A stretch of 64,000 nucleotides of DNA from Fontibacillus panacisegetis. Lineage in GTDB: Bacteria > Bacillota > Bacilli > Paenibacillales > Paenibacillaceae. A program made the position numbers and the translations under genes. Below the pieces are notes generated by a model. It was given only the letters and a program-made list of their open reading frames with translations, was not told the origin of the DNA and did not search any database. Of this stretch, positions 38,065-47,777 are shown piece after piece. Position 1 is the first letter of the stretch, and each line of letters opens with the position of its first letter. The stretch covers positions 1-64,000 of the forward strand of contig NZ_FNBG01000023.1 of the NCBI RefSeq assembly GCF_900102215.1. The letters are read 5' to 3'.

Positions 38065-41000
38065 TCACACTGCACCTTCCTTTTGCACAATCTGTTCGGA
38101 TAGATAGACCAGGAATTTCATGAGATCGGAGAGCAGCGCCTTCATCTTCTCGCTTCTCATTCTTCTGCCGTTATAATCAAGACTCAGCTCAATGCACCAC
38201 GCCTCCGGCTGGAGGGACAGTACCATATCGAACAGCTGCAGCTCTCTGCTTCCGATTGGCCAGTCGTTTTTCATTCGAACGAGAGGGTACACCTTATTTT
38301 CTTCCTTCGACAAACCTCGCTGTCTCATCTCATCGGCTGTATAAATGAAGGCATTCCCGCTTAATCTCAAGCTCTGGCTAATTCCGTCAAGCAGATCGGC
38401 GAAGTCGGTAATTCCCTGAAGCTGTTGACTTACGTTAACCAGCTTCTGTCCCGACACTGCTGCTTGGATAGCCATCTCCTTTGCTTGAGCATGTTTGCTT
38501 AGTACGAATAAAAAGGAGGCCGCGATTACAGCATAGAGATCACTTTGGGCAGATTTTGCAAAAGTATATAAACGATGACTTGTTGCTGAATCCAGCTGTC
38601 CTTCGAGGACAGCACTCTGTTGACTCTGACCAGGTACTGCAAAAAACGATGAAGGCAATGCGGCGGCTTGCACAGCCCAAGGACGATCCATCCCGGTCTG
38701 CTGCTCGTTAATGAACGCAGCCAGCTTGGCTACAGTTGGATAGGCAAAAAGATCGGTAATCTTAACTGCACCAGAAGCCAAATGCTCCAGTTCATGCTGC
38801 ACGCGGAGCAATAATAACGAGTTGCCGCCAACGTCGAAGAAGTTGTCGTTCACACCCACTCTCTCCACGCCGAGCACCTCCTGCCAGATTGCCGCCAGCT
38901 TTTCCTCGATTTCTCCGGCGGGAGCCGCATACGTCTCTGCCGCCAGCTGCGACTGTGGCTCTGGGAGCGCCTTGCGATCTGTTTTGCCGCTGGTCGTCAG
39001 CGGCAGCTGCGACATCGGCACAAGGAACGCGGGCACCATGTAAACCGGAAGGCGGCTCTTCAATTCGTTCCGCAGCTCGGCTGGCTCAATCGTGCGATCA
39101 CACTCACAGACGTAATATCCGCATAGATACGCGTTGCCATGGTGATCCTTCCGCGCGACAACTACCGCTTCCTTCACATCCTCGTGCGCCAGCATCGCTT
39201 CCTCGATCTCGCCCGGCTCGATCCGGTAGCCCCTGATTTTCACCTGATGATCGATCCGACCCAAATATTCGATATCTCCATTCGGCAGCCACCGCGCAAG
39301 ATCGCCCGTTCGATACATTCGCCCTTCCTTTTCAAATGGGCTATCGATGAACTTCTCTGCCGTCAAGTCATCGCGCTTCAAATAACCTCTTGCCAGCCCG
39401 TCACCGGCAATACACAGCTCTCCGGCTACGCCAACAGGCTGTAACCGATTATTCTCATCGACGATGTATAGCCGTGTATTGTCGATCGGCTTGCCGATCG
39501 GAATCGGGTCGACTGCCGCTTCTTGAACCGAGCAGTCATAATGACTGACGTCTACTGTTGCCTCTGTTGGACCGTACAGATTGATAAGCCGTACACCAAC
39601 TCCATCACCTTTTTCTAGCAGCGCCCGGAATCGATTCACCTGCCTTGCTGTCAACGCCTCGCCGCTCGCGAACACGTAACGTAAGCTTCCTAGTTTTTGA
39701 ACTCCTTGCGGCCTCGCCTCCAGTTCATCCAGAAACGCGCTCAGCATCGACGGGACAAAGTGTATCGTTGTTACACCGTGCTGTGAGATTGTTTCGATGA
39801 TTTCCGCCGGGTCCTTCTCTCCCCCCGGAGTCAGAAAGCTTACCTCGGCTCCGATCTGACCCCACCAGAACAGCTCCCATACCGATACGTCGAAGGTGAA
39901 CGATGTCTTCTGCAGAATTACATCAAGCTCTGTCAGCGGATATGCTTTCTGCATCCAGTTCAGTCGATTCACCACCGACCGGTGCTCGACCATAACCCCT
40001 TTCGGTCGTCCGGTTGATCCGGAGGTGTAGATCACATAAGCCAGCTGGCGGGAATCGCCATACGGCTCCAGATTGTTGCCCTCCTGAGCCTCCCCGTAAC
40101 CGTTCTCCATCAGCTCCGATACATTCAGCCACTCACCACCCCATGACTCAAGCCGTCCTCGCAGCTCCTCAAGCAGCTTCCCTTGCGTCAGCGAGATCGT
40201 TGCCCCGCTGTCCTGCAGCATGTATCCTATTCGCTCAGCCGGAAAGTCCGGCGCAATCGGCAGGTAAGCACCGCCTGCCTTAAGTACGGCCAGCAGCGAG
40301 ACCATCATTTCCAGTGAGCGTTCCATCACAACCGCCGCGATGACATCAGGACCGACACCAGCTTGGCGAAGCCGCCGTGCCAGACGGTTCGCTTGCTCAT
40401 TCAGCTCCTTGTAGGTCAGCATGCTGGAGCCCATTCGCCAAGCGACCTTCTCCGGATGCTGCCCCGCCAGTTCCTCGAACAGTCCATGCAGCGTAGCCTC
40501 GTGACGATATTCCGCCGCAGTGTTGTTAAATCCCTGAAGTAGCTGCTCCTTCTCCACCAGGCTCATCATTTCCAGCTCGCCTACTAGCCCTTCCGGATGG
40601 GCCACTGCTGCTTCCGCGAGTCTAATGAACCGCTCAGCGAATCGTTCGATCGTTTCTGCCCTGAACAGCTTCGTACAGTACTCGAACTTGCATCTGTACG
40701 CATCTACATCCGTATCCAGCGTAATCTCCAGCAGCAAATCAAACTTAGCAACTCCAGTAGGCAACTCTACAGGATAGAAAGAGACATCTCCTATTCGATT
40801 AACTGGGCGGTGCATATTTTGCATGACGAACATAACATCGAATAGCGGATTCCGGCTTAAATCCCGAGCCGTTCCTAGCTCATCAACCAGTTCCTCAAAG
40901 GGATAGTCGCTATTGTCAAACGCACTTATGGTTGTCGACCGCACACTCTCCACAAATGACTTGAACGTCTGGCTGCTTACCACTCGATTTCGGATCGCCA

Positions 41001-44000
41001 GTGTATTCACAAACATACCGATCATAGATTCCAATGCCGCTCTAGGACGTCCTGCGACCGGAGTTCCGATCGTAATATCACTTTGTCCGGAGCTGCGGGC
41101 TAAAAAAAGATGAAAGATGGCAAGCAGGACCATATATGCTGTAGCTCCGGTTTGCGATGCGAGAGCATTCAGCCTTGCAGCCAGCTCCGGAGGAATTACA
41201 AACGTATGTTGATCGCCATCATAGCTCTTCAGAGATGGCCTGGCATAATCAGTTGGCAGGTCAAGTGCCGCCCTTTCCCCTGACATGACATCCAACCAGT
41301 AGCTACGCTGCTTATATAGTTCGCGTTGGTGCTCCACGCCAAGCTGCCACAACGCAAAATCCTTATATTGCAGCTTTTGATCAGGAAGCTGATTTTCTTC
41401 GTACAAAGCGATCAGCTCATTCTGCAGCACAATCATCGACAAACCGTCCCCAGCGATGTGGTGCATGTCAAACAGCAAATATTGCTTGTCGTCCGCCTCG
41501 CGAATCAATGCCGCTCTCAGCAAAGGCGGCTGATCAAGGTTAAACGGACGAATAAACCTGCGGAACAAATCCATCAGCGAGAAATTCTCGATATCGATGA
41601 TCCGGAGCTCGAAGCTGACATCATCTAATACGATCTGAACCGGAACTCCGTCCTTAAGCCGAAACGCGGTTCGCAGAGATTCATGACGAGCAATCAGCTT
41701 CTTGAAAGCTTGTTCCAGTCGTCTGGAATCGATGATACCTCTGATTTCAAGCACAGCCGGCAGGTTGTATGCCCGGCTCTCCGCTTCCATTCGGTTCAGG
41801 ATAAACAGACGATTTTGCGAAGGGGTGAGTGGATAGTCCTCCCTCGCTTCAACTGGCTCAATATCTGAGTACGCTTCAGAGGATTCCGGTAACTGCAGCT
41901 CCAATTTACTAGCCAGCCCCGCTATAGTCGGAGACTGAAACAAATCGCGAAGCGGCAGATTTAATTTAAGGTCTCTATGAATCCTCATGATCAATTGCGC
42001 AGCTGTCAGAGAGTTGCCGCCAACGTCGAAGAAGTTGTCGTTCACACCAACTCTCTCCACGCCGAGCACCTCCTGCCAGATTCCCGCCAGCTTTTCCTCG
42101 ATTTCTCCGGCGGGAGCCGCATACGTCTCTGCTGCCAGCTGCGGCTGTGGCTCTGGGAGTACCTTGCGATCAATTTTGCCGCTCGTTGTCAGCGGCAACT
42201 GCGACATCGGCACAAGGAATGCGGGCACCATGTAAACCGGAAGGCGGCTCTTCAATACGTTCCGCAGCTCGGTTGGCTCAATCACGCGATCACACTCAGA
42301 GACGTAATATCCGCTTAGATACGCGTTGCCATGGTGATCCTTCCGCGCGACAACTACCGCTTCCTTCACATCCTCGTGCGCCAGCATCGCTTCCTCGATC
42401 TCGCCCGGCTCGATCCGGTAGCCCCTGATTTTCACCTGATGATCGATCCGACCCAAATATTCGATATCCCCATTCGGCAGCCACCGCGCAAGATCACCCG
42501 TTCGATACATTCGTCCATCCTTTTCAAATGGGCTATCGATGAACTTCTCTGCCGTCAAGTCATCACGGTTCAAATAACCTCTTGCCAGCCCGTCACCGGC
42601 AATACACAGCTCTCCGGCTACGCCAACAGGCTGTAACCGATTATCCTCATCGACGATGTATAGCCGTGTATTGTCGATCGGCTTGCCGATCGGAATCGGG
42701 TCGACTGCCGCTTCTTGAACCGAGCAGTCATAATGACTGACGTCTACTGTTGCCTCTGTTGGACCGTACAGATTGATAAGCCGTACACCAACTCCATCAT
42801 CTTTTTCTAGCAGCGTCCGGAATCGATTCACCTGCCTTGCTGTCAACGCCTCGCCGCTCGCGAACACGTAACGTAAGCTTCCTAGTTTTTGAACCCCCTG
42901 CGGTCTCGCCTCCAATTCATCCAGAAACGCGCTCAGCATCGACGGGACAAAGTGTATCGTCGTTACACCATGCTGTGAGATCGTTTCGATGATTTCCGCC
43001 GGGTCCTTCTCTCCCCCCGGAGTCAGAAAGCTTACCTCGGCTCCGATCTGACCCCACCAGAACAGCTCCCATACCGATACGTCGAAGGTGAACGATGTCT
43101 TCTGCAGAATCACATCAAGCTCTGTCAGCGGATATGCTTTCTGCATCCAGTTCAGTCGATTCACCACCGACCGGTGCTCGACCATAACCCCTTTTGGTCG
43201 TCCGGTTGATCCGGAGGTGTAGATCACATAAGCCAGCTGGCAGGAATCACTATGCAGCTCCAACAGCTCTAGCGGCTCCAGATTTTTGCCCTCCTGAGCC
43301 TCCCCGTAACCGTTCTCCACCAGCTCCGATACATTCAGCCACTCACCCCCCCATGACTCAAGCTGTCCTCGCAGCTCCTCAAGCAGCTTCCCTTGCGTCA
43401 GCGAGATCGTTGCCCCGCTGTCCTGCAGCATGTATCCTATTCGCTCAGCCGGAAAGTCTGGCGCAATCGGCAGGTAAGCACCGCCTGCCTTAAGTACGGC
43501 CAGCAGCGAGACCATCATTTCCAGTGAGCGTTCCATTACAACCGCCGCGATGACATCAGGACCGACACCAGCTTGGCGAAGCCGCAGTGCCAGACGGTTC
43601 GCTTGCTCATTGAGCTCCTTGTAGGTCAGCGTGCTGGAGCCCATTCGCCAAGCGACCTTCTCCGGATGCTGCCCTGCCAGTTCCTCGAACAGTCCATGCA
43701 GCGTAGCCTCGTGACGATATTCCGCCGCAGTGTTGTTAAACCCCTGAAGCAGCTGCTCCTTCTCCACCAGGCTCATCATTTCCAGCTCGCCCACTAGCCC
43801 TTCCGGATGGGCCACTGCTGCTTCCGCGAGTCTAATGAACCGCTCAGCGAACCGTTCCATCGTCTCTCTGTCAAACAAATTGGTGTTGTACTCCAGCAAG
43901 CAATCCATCCCCCCGCCGACACCCGGGAATACATCCCATTTCATATCGAGCTTAGAGGTCTTGCCGGGGATATCCATTTGGGCAAATCGAACTCCGTTTG

Positions 44001-47000
44001 ATTCAAAATCCACTCTTCCATCCAACTGATTATGAAAAATCAGCATAGTATCAAACAAAGGATTGCGCGAACGGTCCTGCACAATTCCGCAATTCGCAAC
44101 GATTTCGTCAAACGGCATTTTCTGATGATCATACGCGTCCAGAAGTGTATCGTTCATCTTTTGAAGTAAATCGATAAATCGTTGCTTATCATGAACTTCT
44201 TGACGAATCGGCAAGAAATTGTTAAACATGCCGACCGTCCGGTGTGTTTCGGGATGGAGTCTTCCCGCCATTAAAGCTCCGATGATAATATCCGTCTGTG
44301 ATGTGTATTTGTGCAGAAGCATTGAATAAATAGATAATAAAATCCCATATTCCGTAACTCCGTGTTCATTTGCCATCTTGTTCAGTCGACACACAGTTTG
44401 AGCAGGTATCGACAATCTGATCTGATCTCCGTCGAAAGTCCGTTCATTAGGTCTGGCGTGATCAAGGATCATCTCCAGAACCGGAATCGGGCCTTCAAGC
44501 TGCTGCTTCCAGTATTCCCGATGCCGCTGCATCCTTTCTCCGCTTCCTTCACGGATAGACCATACGGCATAATCTGTATATTGTGTTGGGGCAGCCCCCA
44601 AGGTTTCTCCTTGATAGAGCTTTCTGAATTCATCAATCAGCACATTGAGAGAGATTCCATCGCACACCATGTGGTGTGTGTCCAATAGCAAGACATGGCG
44701 GTCATCTTCCAGTCGAATCGCTTGCGCACGGAACAAGGGTGCATTCGACAGCTCAAATGGACGCACGAAGCGTTCCATCAACCCAAAGAGCTCACTTTCA
44801 TCCCCATTCACCCGTTCAAGAGCAAAAGAAAATTGATCTTCAATCTTTTGCAGCACCTCACCGTTAATAAAATGAAAGGAAGTGCGTAGCGACTCGTGCC
44901 TGCGAATCAACGCATGAAGTGCTTGATCCACGCGAATCAGATCAATGGTCCCGGACAAGCTCAGGGCAGCAGGAATATTGTAGGTGGTTCCGATACTCCC
45001 GAGTTGCTCTTGCATATAGACCCGAATCTGCGCACCAGTTATTGGATAATACGGGCGATGCTCCGCCTTGCCGATTGCGGTTCTCTCCTCCGCTTCAGAT
45101 ATCCGTACTACCCGCGCCAGCTCACGGATCGTAGGAACAGAATATACCTGTCTAATGGAAAGCTGGATGCCGAAGCGTTCTGTAACTGCGGATACAAGCA
45201 TCATTGCTTTTAATGAATTGACACCGATCTCAAGTAATGAATCGTCCACATTCAGGGGTCCTGTATTCAATACCTCTGCGCAAATTTGCTGCAGGTCCCG
45301 CTCTGTTTCATCCTTTGACCACTCCACTTCTCGCTGCTGGATTGAATTGAGTTTGGTTTGGTGAAGCGCTTCCTTTTCTTTCTCAAACTGTCCGCTTGCG
45401 TACTGATCCGCCAGGATATAGCGCTGTACTTTACCGCTTGTTGTCTTTGGAAGCTGCTTAACCGGCAGCACCCAGCCAACCTCATGACCGGCATATTCAC
45501 GGACACGCCTCGCCACGTTCTCTGCAAGTGGTGCAAACGACTGTATACTGCCGCGATAAATCGCAAACACGATAATTTCATCAGTCTGCAATTGCTCATT
45601 AAATGCACCACAAACTGCGACTCTCCGTAATTTTCCACCCTCCATCTCTTCGATCATCTGCTCCAAATCATGCGGATACACATTTTGGCCATTCACGAAC
45701 AAAATGTCCTTTTTCCTGCCCGTTACGACTAACCGTCCATTTCGCATAAATCCAAGATCGCCTGTCCTCAGCCAACCGTCCTCCGAGATCGCTTTGTCCG
45801 TGGAGATTTGATCGTGATAATAACCGCTTGTCACATTTGGACCCTTGATCTGGATTTCTCCAACGATTTTCTCCGGCAGCAGGTTTCCGCTATCATCACA
45901 TATCCGAACTTGGCAATTGTTTACCGGCATTCCGACATCAACAAATGACAATGCGGCTGGATCGCCGGAGTCCTCCGATACTTCCTTGACTGGTTCACCG
46001 ACCGCAGTTCTGCGGTCAATGCGAATCTCGCAAAGTGGTTCCTCTACAGGCGGGAACGTGACCGCCAGACTTGCCTCCGCCATACCGTATACCGGAAATG
46101 CAGCATTAGGCCTCAATCCGTAAGCGCCCATCTCTTCTATGAACTGGTGGCTCAATTTGGCCGAAATCGGTTCTGCACCGTTAAATATCAGGCGAACCGC
46201 CGAGAGATCCCAGCCTGCTGCTTGGTTTTTTTTGTAGTAGTTCAAAAAATGACTATATCCAAAATTCGGCGATGCCAATGTCGTAATGCGGTGATCGCTT
46301 GCCTTCTGAAACCACAAAGTCGGATGCTGGATAAATAAAGCTGTTGGCATCAGATACTGGTGCATATCCGCTAGCAAAGGAGTCAGATGGAATCCAATTA
46401 GGCCCATATCATGAGTGAGCGGCATCCAACTGAGCGAAGAGTCGTTACAGGTTGCTTCGGAGCAAGCTACAATCGCCTTCATGTTCGCAAGCAGGTTGGC
46501 ATGTGTCAGCATGACCCCTTTAGGATCTCCGGTTGATCCCGAAGAGAATTGAATGAATGCCAGATCTCCTGATTCAGGACAGTGTATTTCGCCCGAGGGA
46601 CCATCGCATAAATCTTCTCTTCCCGTTAGCCAGGTCATTTCTCGCAAATTCCTAAAAAATGCTTCCTGCTCTACAGATTCCGTCTCCCCTCCCCACCGTT
46701 CGAGAAGCTTCGCATCGTCGACAACCAAATAAGGCGAGCGAAGCTTTTGATAAACCTTGATAAGCTTTCGTGTATTCTCTTCGCTAGCACCGGCTGATAA
46801 CGGAACAGGAACCATGCCCCCGAGCTGGCAAGCCCAAAACCAGGTAAGGAACAGCTCCTGATCCTCCAGCAAGAACACGATTTCATCCCCCCGCTGAAGC
46901 CCCTTATCCTGAATCCGTCTTAGCAATGAGGAAGCACGCTGCAGCAACCTTTCATACGAGATCAAAGCTTCCTCCTTGCCTCCGCGTATAAAGGTTATGC

Positions 47001-47049
47001 CTTTGATGCTATCTCTCCTTGTCTGTATGAGCTCGACTAAATGATTCAT
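38065..47049 (-). CDS. FAAL-ACP-(C-A[Ser]-PCP)x2-half C NRPS
   Basis: 2994 residues. FAAL (about 1-560, IQFSSGSTGDPKG, MPLTHDMGLIG), ACP (about 580-650, GVNSLKA), C1 (about 665-1100, HHMVCDGIS), A1 (about 1115-1640), PCP1 (about 1645-1715, GGNSLTA), C2 (about 1735-2165, HHIAGDGLS), A2 (about 2180-2700), PCP2 (about 2710-2780, GGNSLLL) and a C-terminal condensation lobe (about 2790-2994) without HHxxxDG. Both A domains read D-V-W-H-F-S-L-V-D, the serine code. This protein should start the chain with an activated acyl group and add Ser-Ser. There is no epimerase or methyltransferase. The ATG overlaps the thioesterase stop by 4 nt. The two A-PCP stretches are almost identical in DNA (38821-40650 and 42013-43860). 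Confidence 0.93.
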   Translation of the reverse strand: MNHLVELIQTRRDSIKGITFIRGGKEEALISYERLLQRASSLLRRIQDKGLQRGDEIVFLLEDQELFLTWFWACQLGGMVPVPLSAGASEENTRKLIKVYQKLRSPYLVVDDAKLLERWGGETESVEQEAFFRNLREMTWLTGREDLCDGPSGEIHCPESGDLAFIQFSSGSTGDPKGVMLTHANLLANMKAIVACSEATCNDSSLSWMPLTHDMGLIGFHLTPLLADMHQYLMPTALFIQHPTLWFQKASDHRITTLASPNFGYSHFLNYYKKNQAAGWDLSAVRLIFNGAEPISAKLSHQFIEEMGAYGLRPNAAFPVYGMAEASLAVTFPPVEEPLCEIRIDRRTAVGEPVKEVSEDSGDPAALSFVDVGMPVNNCQVRICDDSGNLLPEKIVGEIQIKGPNVTSGYYHDQISTDKAISEDGWLRTGDLGFMRNGRLVVTGRKKDILFVNGQNVYPHDLEQMIEEMEGGKLRRVAVCGAFNEQLQTDEIIVFAIYRGSIQSFAPLAENVARRVREYAGHEVGWVLPVKQLPKTTSGKVQRYILADQYASGQFEKEKEALHQTKLNSIQQREVEWSKDETERDLQQICAEVLNTGPLNVDDSLLEIGVNSLKAMMLVSAVTERFGIQLSIRQVYSVPTIRELARVVRISEAEERTAIGKAEHRPYYPITGAQIRVYMQEQLGSIGTTYNIPAALSLSGTIDLIRVDQALHALIRRHESLRTSFHFINGEVLQKIEDQFSFALERVNGDESELFGLMERFVRPFELSNAPLFRAQAIRLEDDRHVLLLDTHHMVCDGISLNVLIDEFRKLYQGETLGAAPTQYTDYAVWSIREGSGERMQRHREYWKQQLEGPIPVLEMILDHARPNERTFDGDQIRLSIPAQTVCRLNKMANEHGVTEYGILLSIYSMLLHKYTSQTDIIIGALMAGRLHPETHRTVGMFNNFLPIRQEVHDKQRFIDLLQKMNDTLLDAYDHQKMPFDEIVANCGIVQDRSRNPLFDTMLIFHNQLDGRVDFESNGVRFAQMDIPGKTSKLDMKWDVFPGVGGGMDCLLEYNTNLFDRETMERFAERFIRLAEAAVAHPEGLVGELEMMSLVEKEQLLQGFNNTAAEYRHEATLHGLFEELAGQHPEKVAWRMGSSTLTYKELNEQANRLALRLRQAGVGPDVIAAVVMERSLEMMVSLLAVLKAGGAYLPIAPDFPAERIGYMLQDSGATISLTQGKLLEELRGQLESWGGEWLNVSELVENGYGEAQEGKNLEPLELLELHSDSCQLAYVIYTSGSTGRPKGVMVEHRSVVNRLNWMQKAYPLTELDVILQKTSFTFDVSVWELFWWGQIGAEVSFLTPGGEKDPAEIIETISQHGVTTIHFVPSMLSAFLDELEARPQGVQKLGSLRYVFASGEALTARQVNRFRTLLEKDDGVGVRLINLYGPTEATVDVSHYDCSVQEAAVDPIPIGKPIDNTRLYIVDEDNRLQPVGVAGELCIAGDGLARGYLNRDDLTAEKFIDSPFEKDGRMYRTGDLARWLPNGDIEYLGRIDHQVKIRGYRIEPGEIEEAMLAHEDVKEAVVVARKDHHGNAYLSGYYVSECDRVIEPTELRNVLKSRLPVYMVPAFLVPMSQLPLTTSGKIDRKVLPEPQPQLAAETYAAPAGEIEEKLAGIWQEVLGVERVGVNDNFFDVGGNSLTAAQLIMRIHRDLKLNLPLRDLFQSPTIAGLASKLELQLPESSEAYSDIEPVEAREDYPLTPSQNRLFILNRMEAESRAYNLPAVLEIRGIIDSRRLEQAFKKLIARHESLRTAFRLKDGVPVQIVLDDVSFELRIIDIENFSLMDLFRRFIRPFNLDQPPLLRAALIREADDKQYLLFDMHHIAGDGLSMIVLQNELIALYEENQLPDQKLQYKDFALWQLGVEHQRELYKQRSYWLDVMSGERAALDLPTDYARPSLKSYDGDQHTFVIPPELAARLNALASQTGATAYMVLLAIFHLFLARSSGQSDITIGTPVAGRPRAALESMIGMFVNTLAIRNRVVSSQTFKSFVESVRSTTISAFDNSDYPFEELVDELGTARDLSRNPLFDVMFVMQNMHRPVNRIGDVSFYPVELPTGVAKFDLLLEITLDTDVDAYRCKFEYCTKLFRAETIERFAERFIRLAEAAVAHPEGLVGELEMMSLVEKEQLLQGFNNTAAEYRHEATLHGLFEELAGQHPEKVAWRMGSSMLTYKELNEQANRLARRLRQAGVGPDVIAAVVMERSLEMMVSLLAVLKAGGAYLPIAPDFPAERIGYMLQDSGATISLTQGKLLEELRGRLESWGGEWLNVSELMENGYGEAQEGNNLEPYGDSRQLAYVIYTSGSTGRPKGVMVEHRSVVNRLNWMQKAYPLTELDVILQKTSFTFDVSVWELFWWGQIGAEVSFLTPGGEKDPAEIIETISQHGVTTIHFVPSMLSAFLDELEARPQGVQKLGSLRYVFASGEALTARQVNRFRALLEKGDGVGVRLINLYGPTEATVDVSHYDCSVQEAAVDPIPIGKPIDNTRLYIVDENNRLQPVGVAGELCIAGDGLARGYLKRDDLTAEKFIDSPFEKEGRMYRTGDLARWLPNGDIEYLGRIDHQVKIRGYRIEPGEIEEAMLAHEDVKEAVVVARKDHHGNAYLCGYYVCECDRTIEPAELRNELKSRLPVYMVPAFLVPMSQLPLTTSGKTDRKALPEPQSQLAAETYAAPAGEIEEKLAAIWQEVLGVERVGVNDNFFDVGGNSLLLLRVQHELEHLASGAVKITDLFAYPTVAKLAAFINEQQTGMDRPWAVQAAALPSSFFAVPGQSQQSAVLEGQLDSATSHRLYTFAKSAQSDLYAVIAASFLFVLSKHAQAKEMAIQAAVSGQKLVNVSQQLQGITDFADLLDGISQSLRLSGNAFIYTADEMRQRGLSKEENKVYPLVRMKNDWPIGSRELQLFDMVLSLQPEAWCIELSLDYNGRRMRSEKMKALLSDLMKFLVYLSEQIVQKEGAV
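38821..40650. repeat. Direct repeat copy 1 (end of C domain/A2/PCP2)
   Basis: About 1.83 kb nearly identical to 42013-43860. The offset is 3192 nt over most of the length and 3210 nt after a small in-frame difference of 18 nt near 40055/43255. Differences are mostly single bases. Recent duplication or gene conversion of the Ser-activating unit. Confidence 0.9.
42013..43860. repeat. Direct repeat copy 2 (end of C domain/A1/PCP1)
   Basis: Partner of 38821-40650. It contains an extra in-frame 18 nt (near 43255) coding six Leu/Glu/His-rich residues in the loop before core A3. Such long exact stretches are also a risk for assembly errors. Confidence 0.9.
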
Positions 47050-47777
47050 CCCACTATTCCTCCTCGTTGTAACAATCGTGAATGAATTGCTTCTGCCATT
47101 TGCTCAGCGTGCTCATGAATAAAAAAGTGTCCCCCCTCAAAGCTGAAGGCTTCGCAGCTGCCTGACGTATGCTTGCTCCATTCCATTGGATCATACTCCC
47201 CGTCCTGCAAGCCCGAGAATACGGTAATATCGCATGACAATCTTCCCTGTTCTTCATTGAACCGATAGGTTTCAGACGCCATGTAATCTGATTTCAAAAT
47301 CGGCAAGAACAAGGATAACAGCTGTTCATTCTCAAAAAACTGCGGCGGCGTGCCGCCCAACACCTGAATCTTTGCTAAAAACTGATCATTTGCCAGCAGG
47401 TGCATGTTCTCATCCTCTATCGCATGTGGAGCCGCTCTTCCCGATACGAAGAGGTGGACTGGCGGAGGATATCCCTTGCTGCACAGCTTGCGGCTCATCT
47501 CAAAGGCGATAATGCTGCCCAGACTATGTCCGAACAGCGCATATGGACTGCCGTCAAGATGCGGGAGCAGTATATGCTGAACATTCTCCACCATCTCCTC
47601 AACGGAAGTAAGCAGTGGTTCGCCGAAGCGCCTTCCTCTTCCAGGGAGCTCTACATTGACAAGCTGAATGGAAGGAGGGAGCAGGTTTTTCCACCTTTCG
47701 TAAACCGATGCAGAGGCCCCTGCATACGGAAAGAAAAATATAGTTATTCTCGTCAAACGCCCCGTCTCCTTTATCAA
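47046..47777 (-). CDS. Type II thioesterase
   Basis: 243 residues: PYAGASASVYERW near the N-terminus, ELPGRGRRFGEPL, nucleophile motif ALFGHSLGSIIAFE (Ser about residue 85), a probable Asp in the DGEYDPMEW region and a His in FEGGHFFIHEH. It is a cytoplasmic editing hydrolase that removes wrong or stalled acyl groups from PCP and ACP domains. It overlaps both neighbours by 4 nt (MFS stop and NRPS start), a coupled arrangement. The cluster has no thioesterase domain in its last module, so this enzyme could also be considered for release, but type II enzymes normally do not do that. Confidence 0.93.
   Translation of the reverse strand: MIKETGRLTRITIFFFPYAGASASVYERWKNLLPPSIQLVNVELPGRGRRFGEPLLTSVEEMVENVQHILLPHLDGSPYALFGHSLGSIIAFEMSRKLCSKGYPPPVHLFVSGRAAPHAIEDENMHLLANDQFLAKIQVLGGTPPQFFENEQLLSLFLPILKSDYMASETYRFNEEQGRLSCDITVFSGLQDGEYDPMEWSKHTSGSCEAFSFEGGHFFIHEHAEQMAEAIHSRLLQRGGIVG

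Noticed and set aside
38065-38700. Complete C domain at the end of the FAAL-NRPS
   Set aside because: Only the C-terminal lobe is recognisable; there is no HHxxxDG motif.
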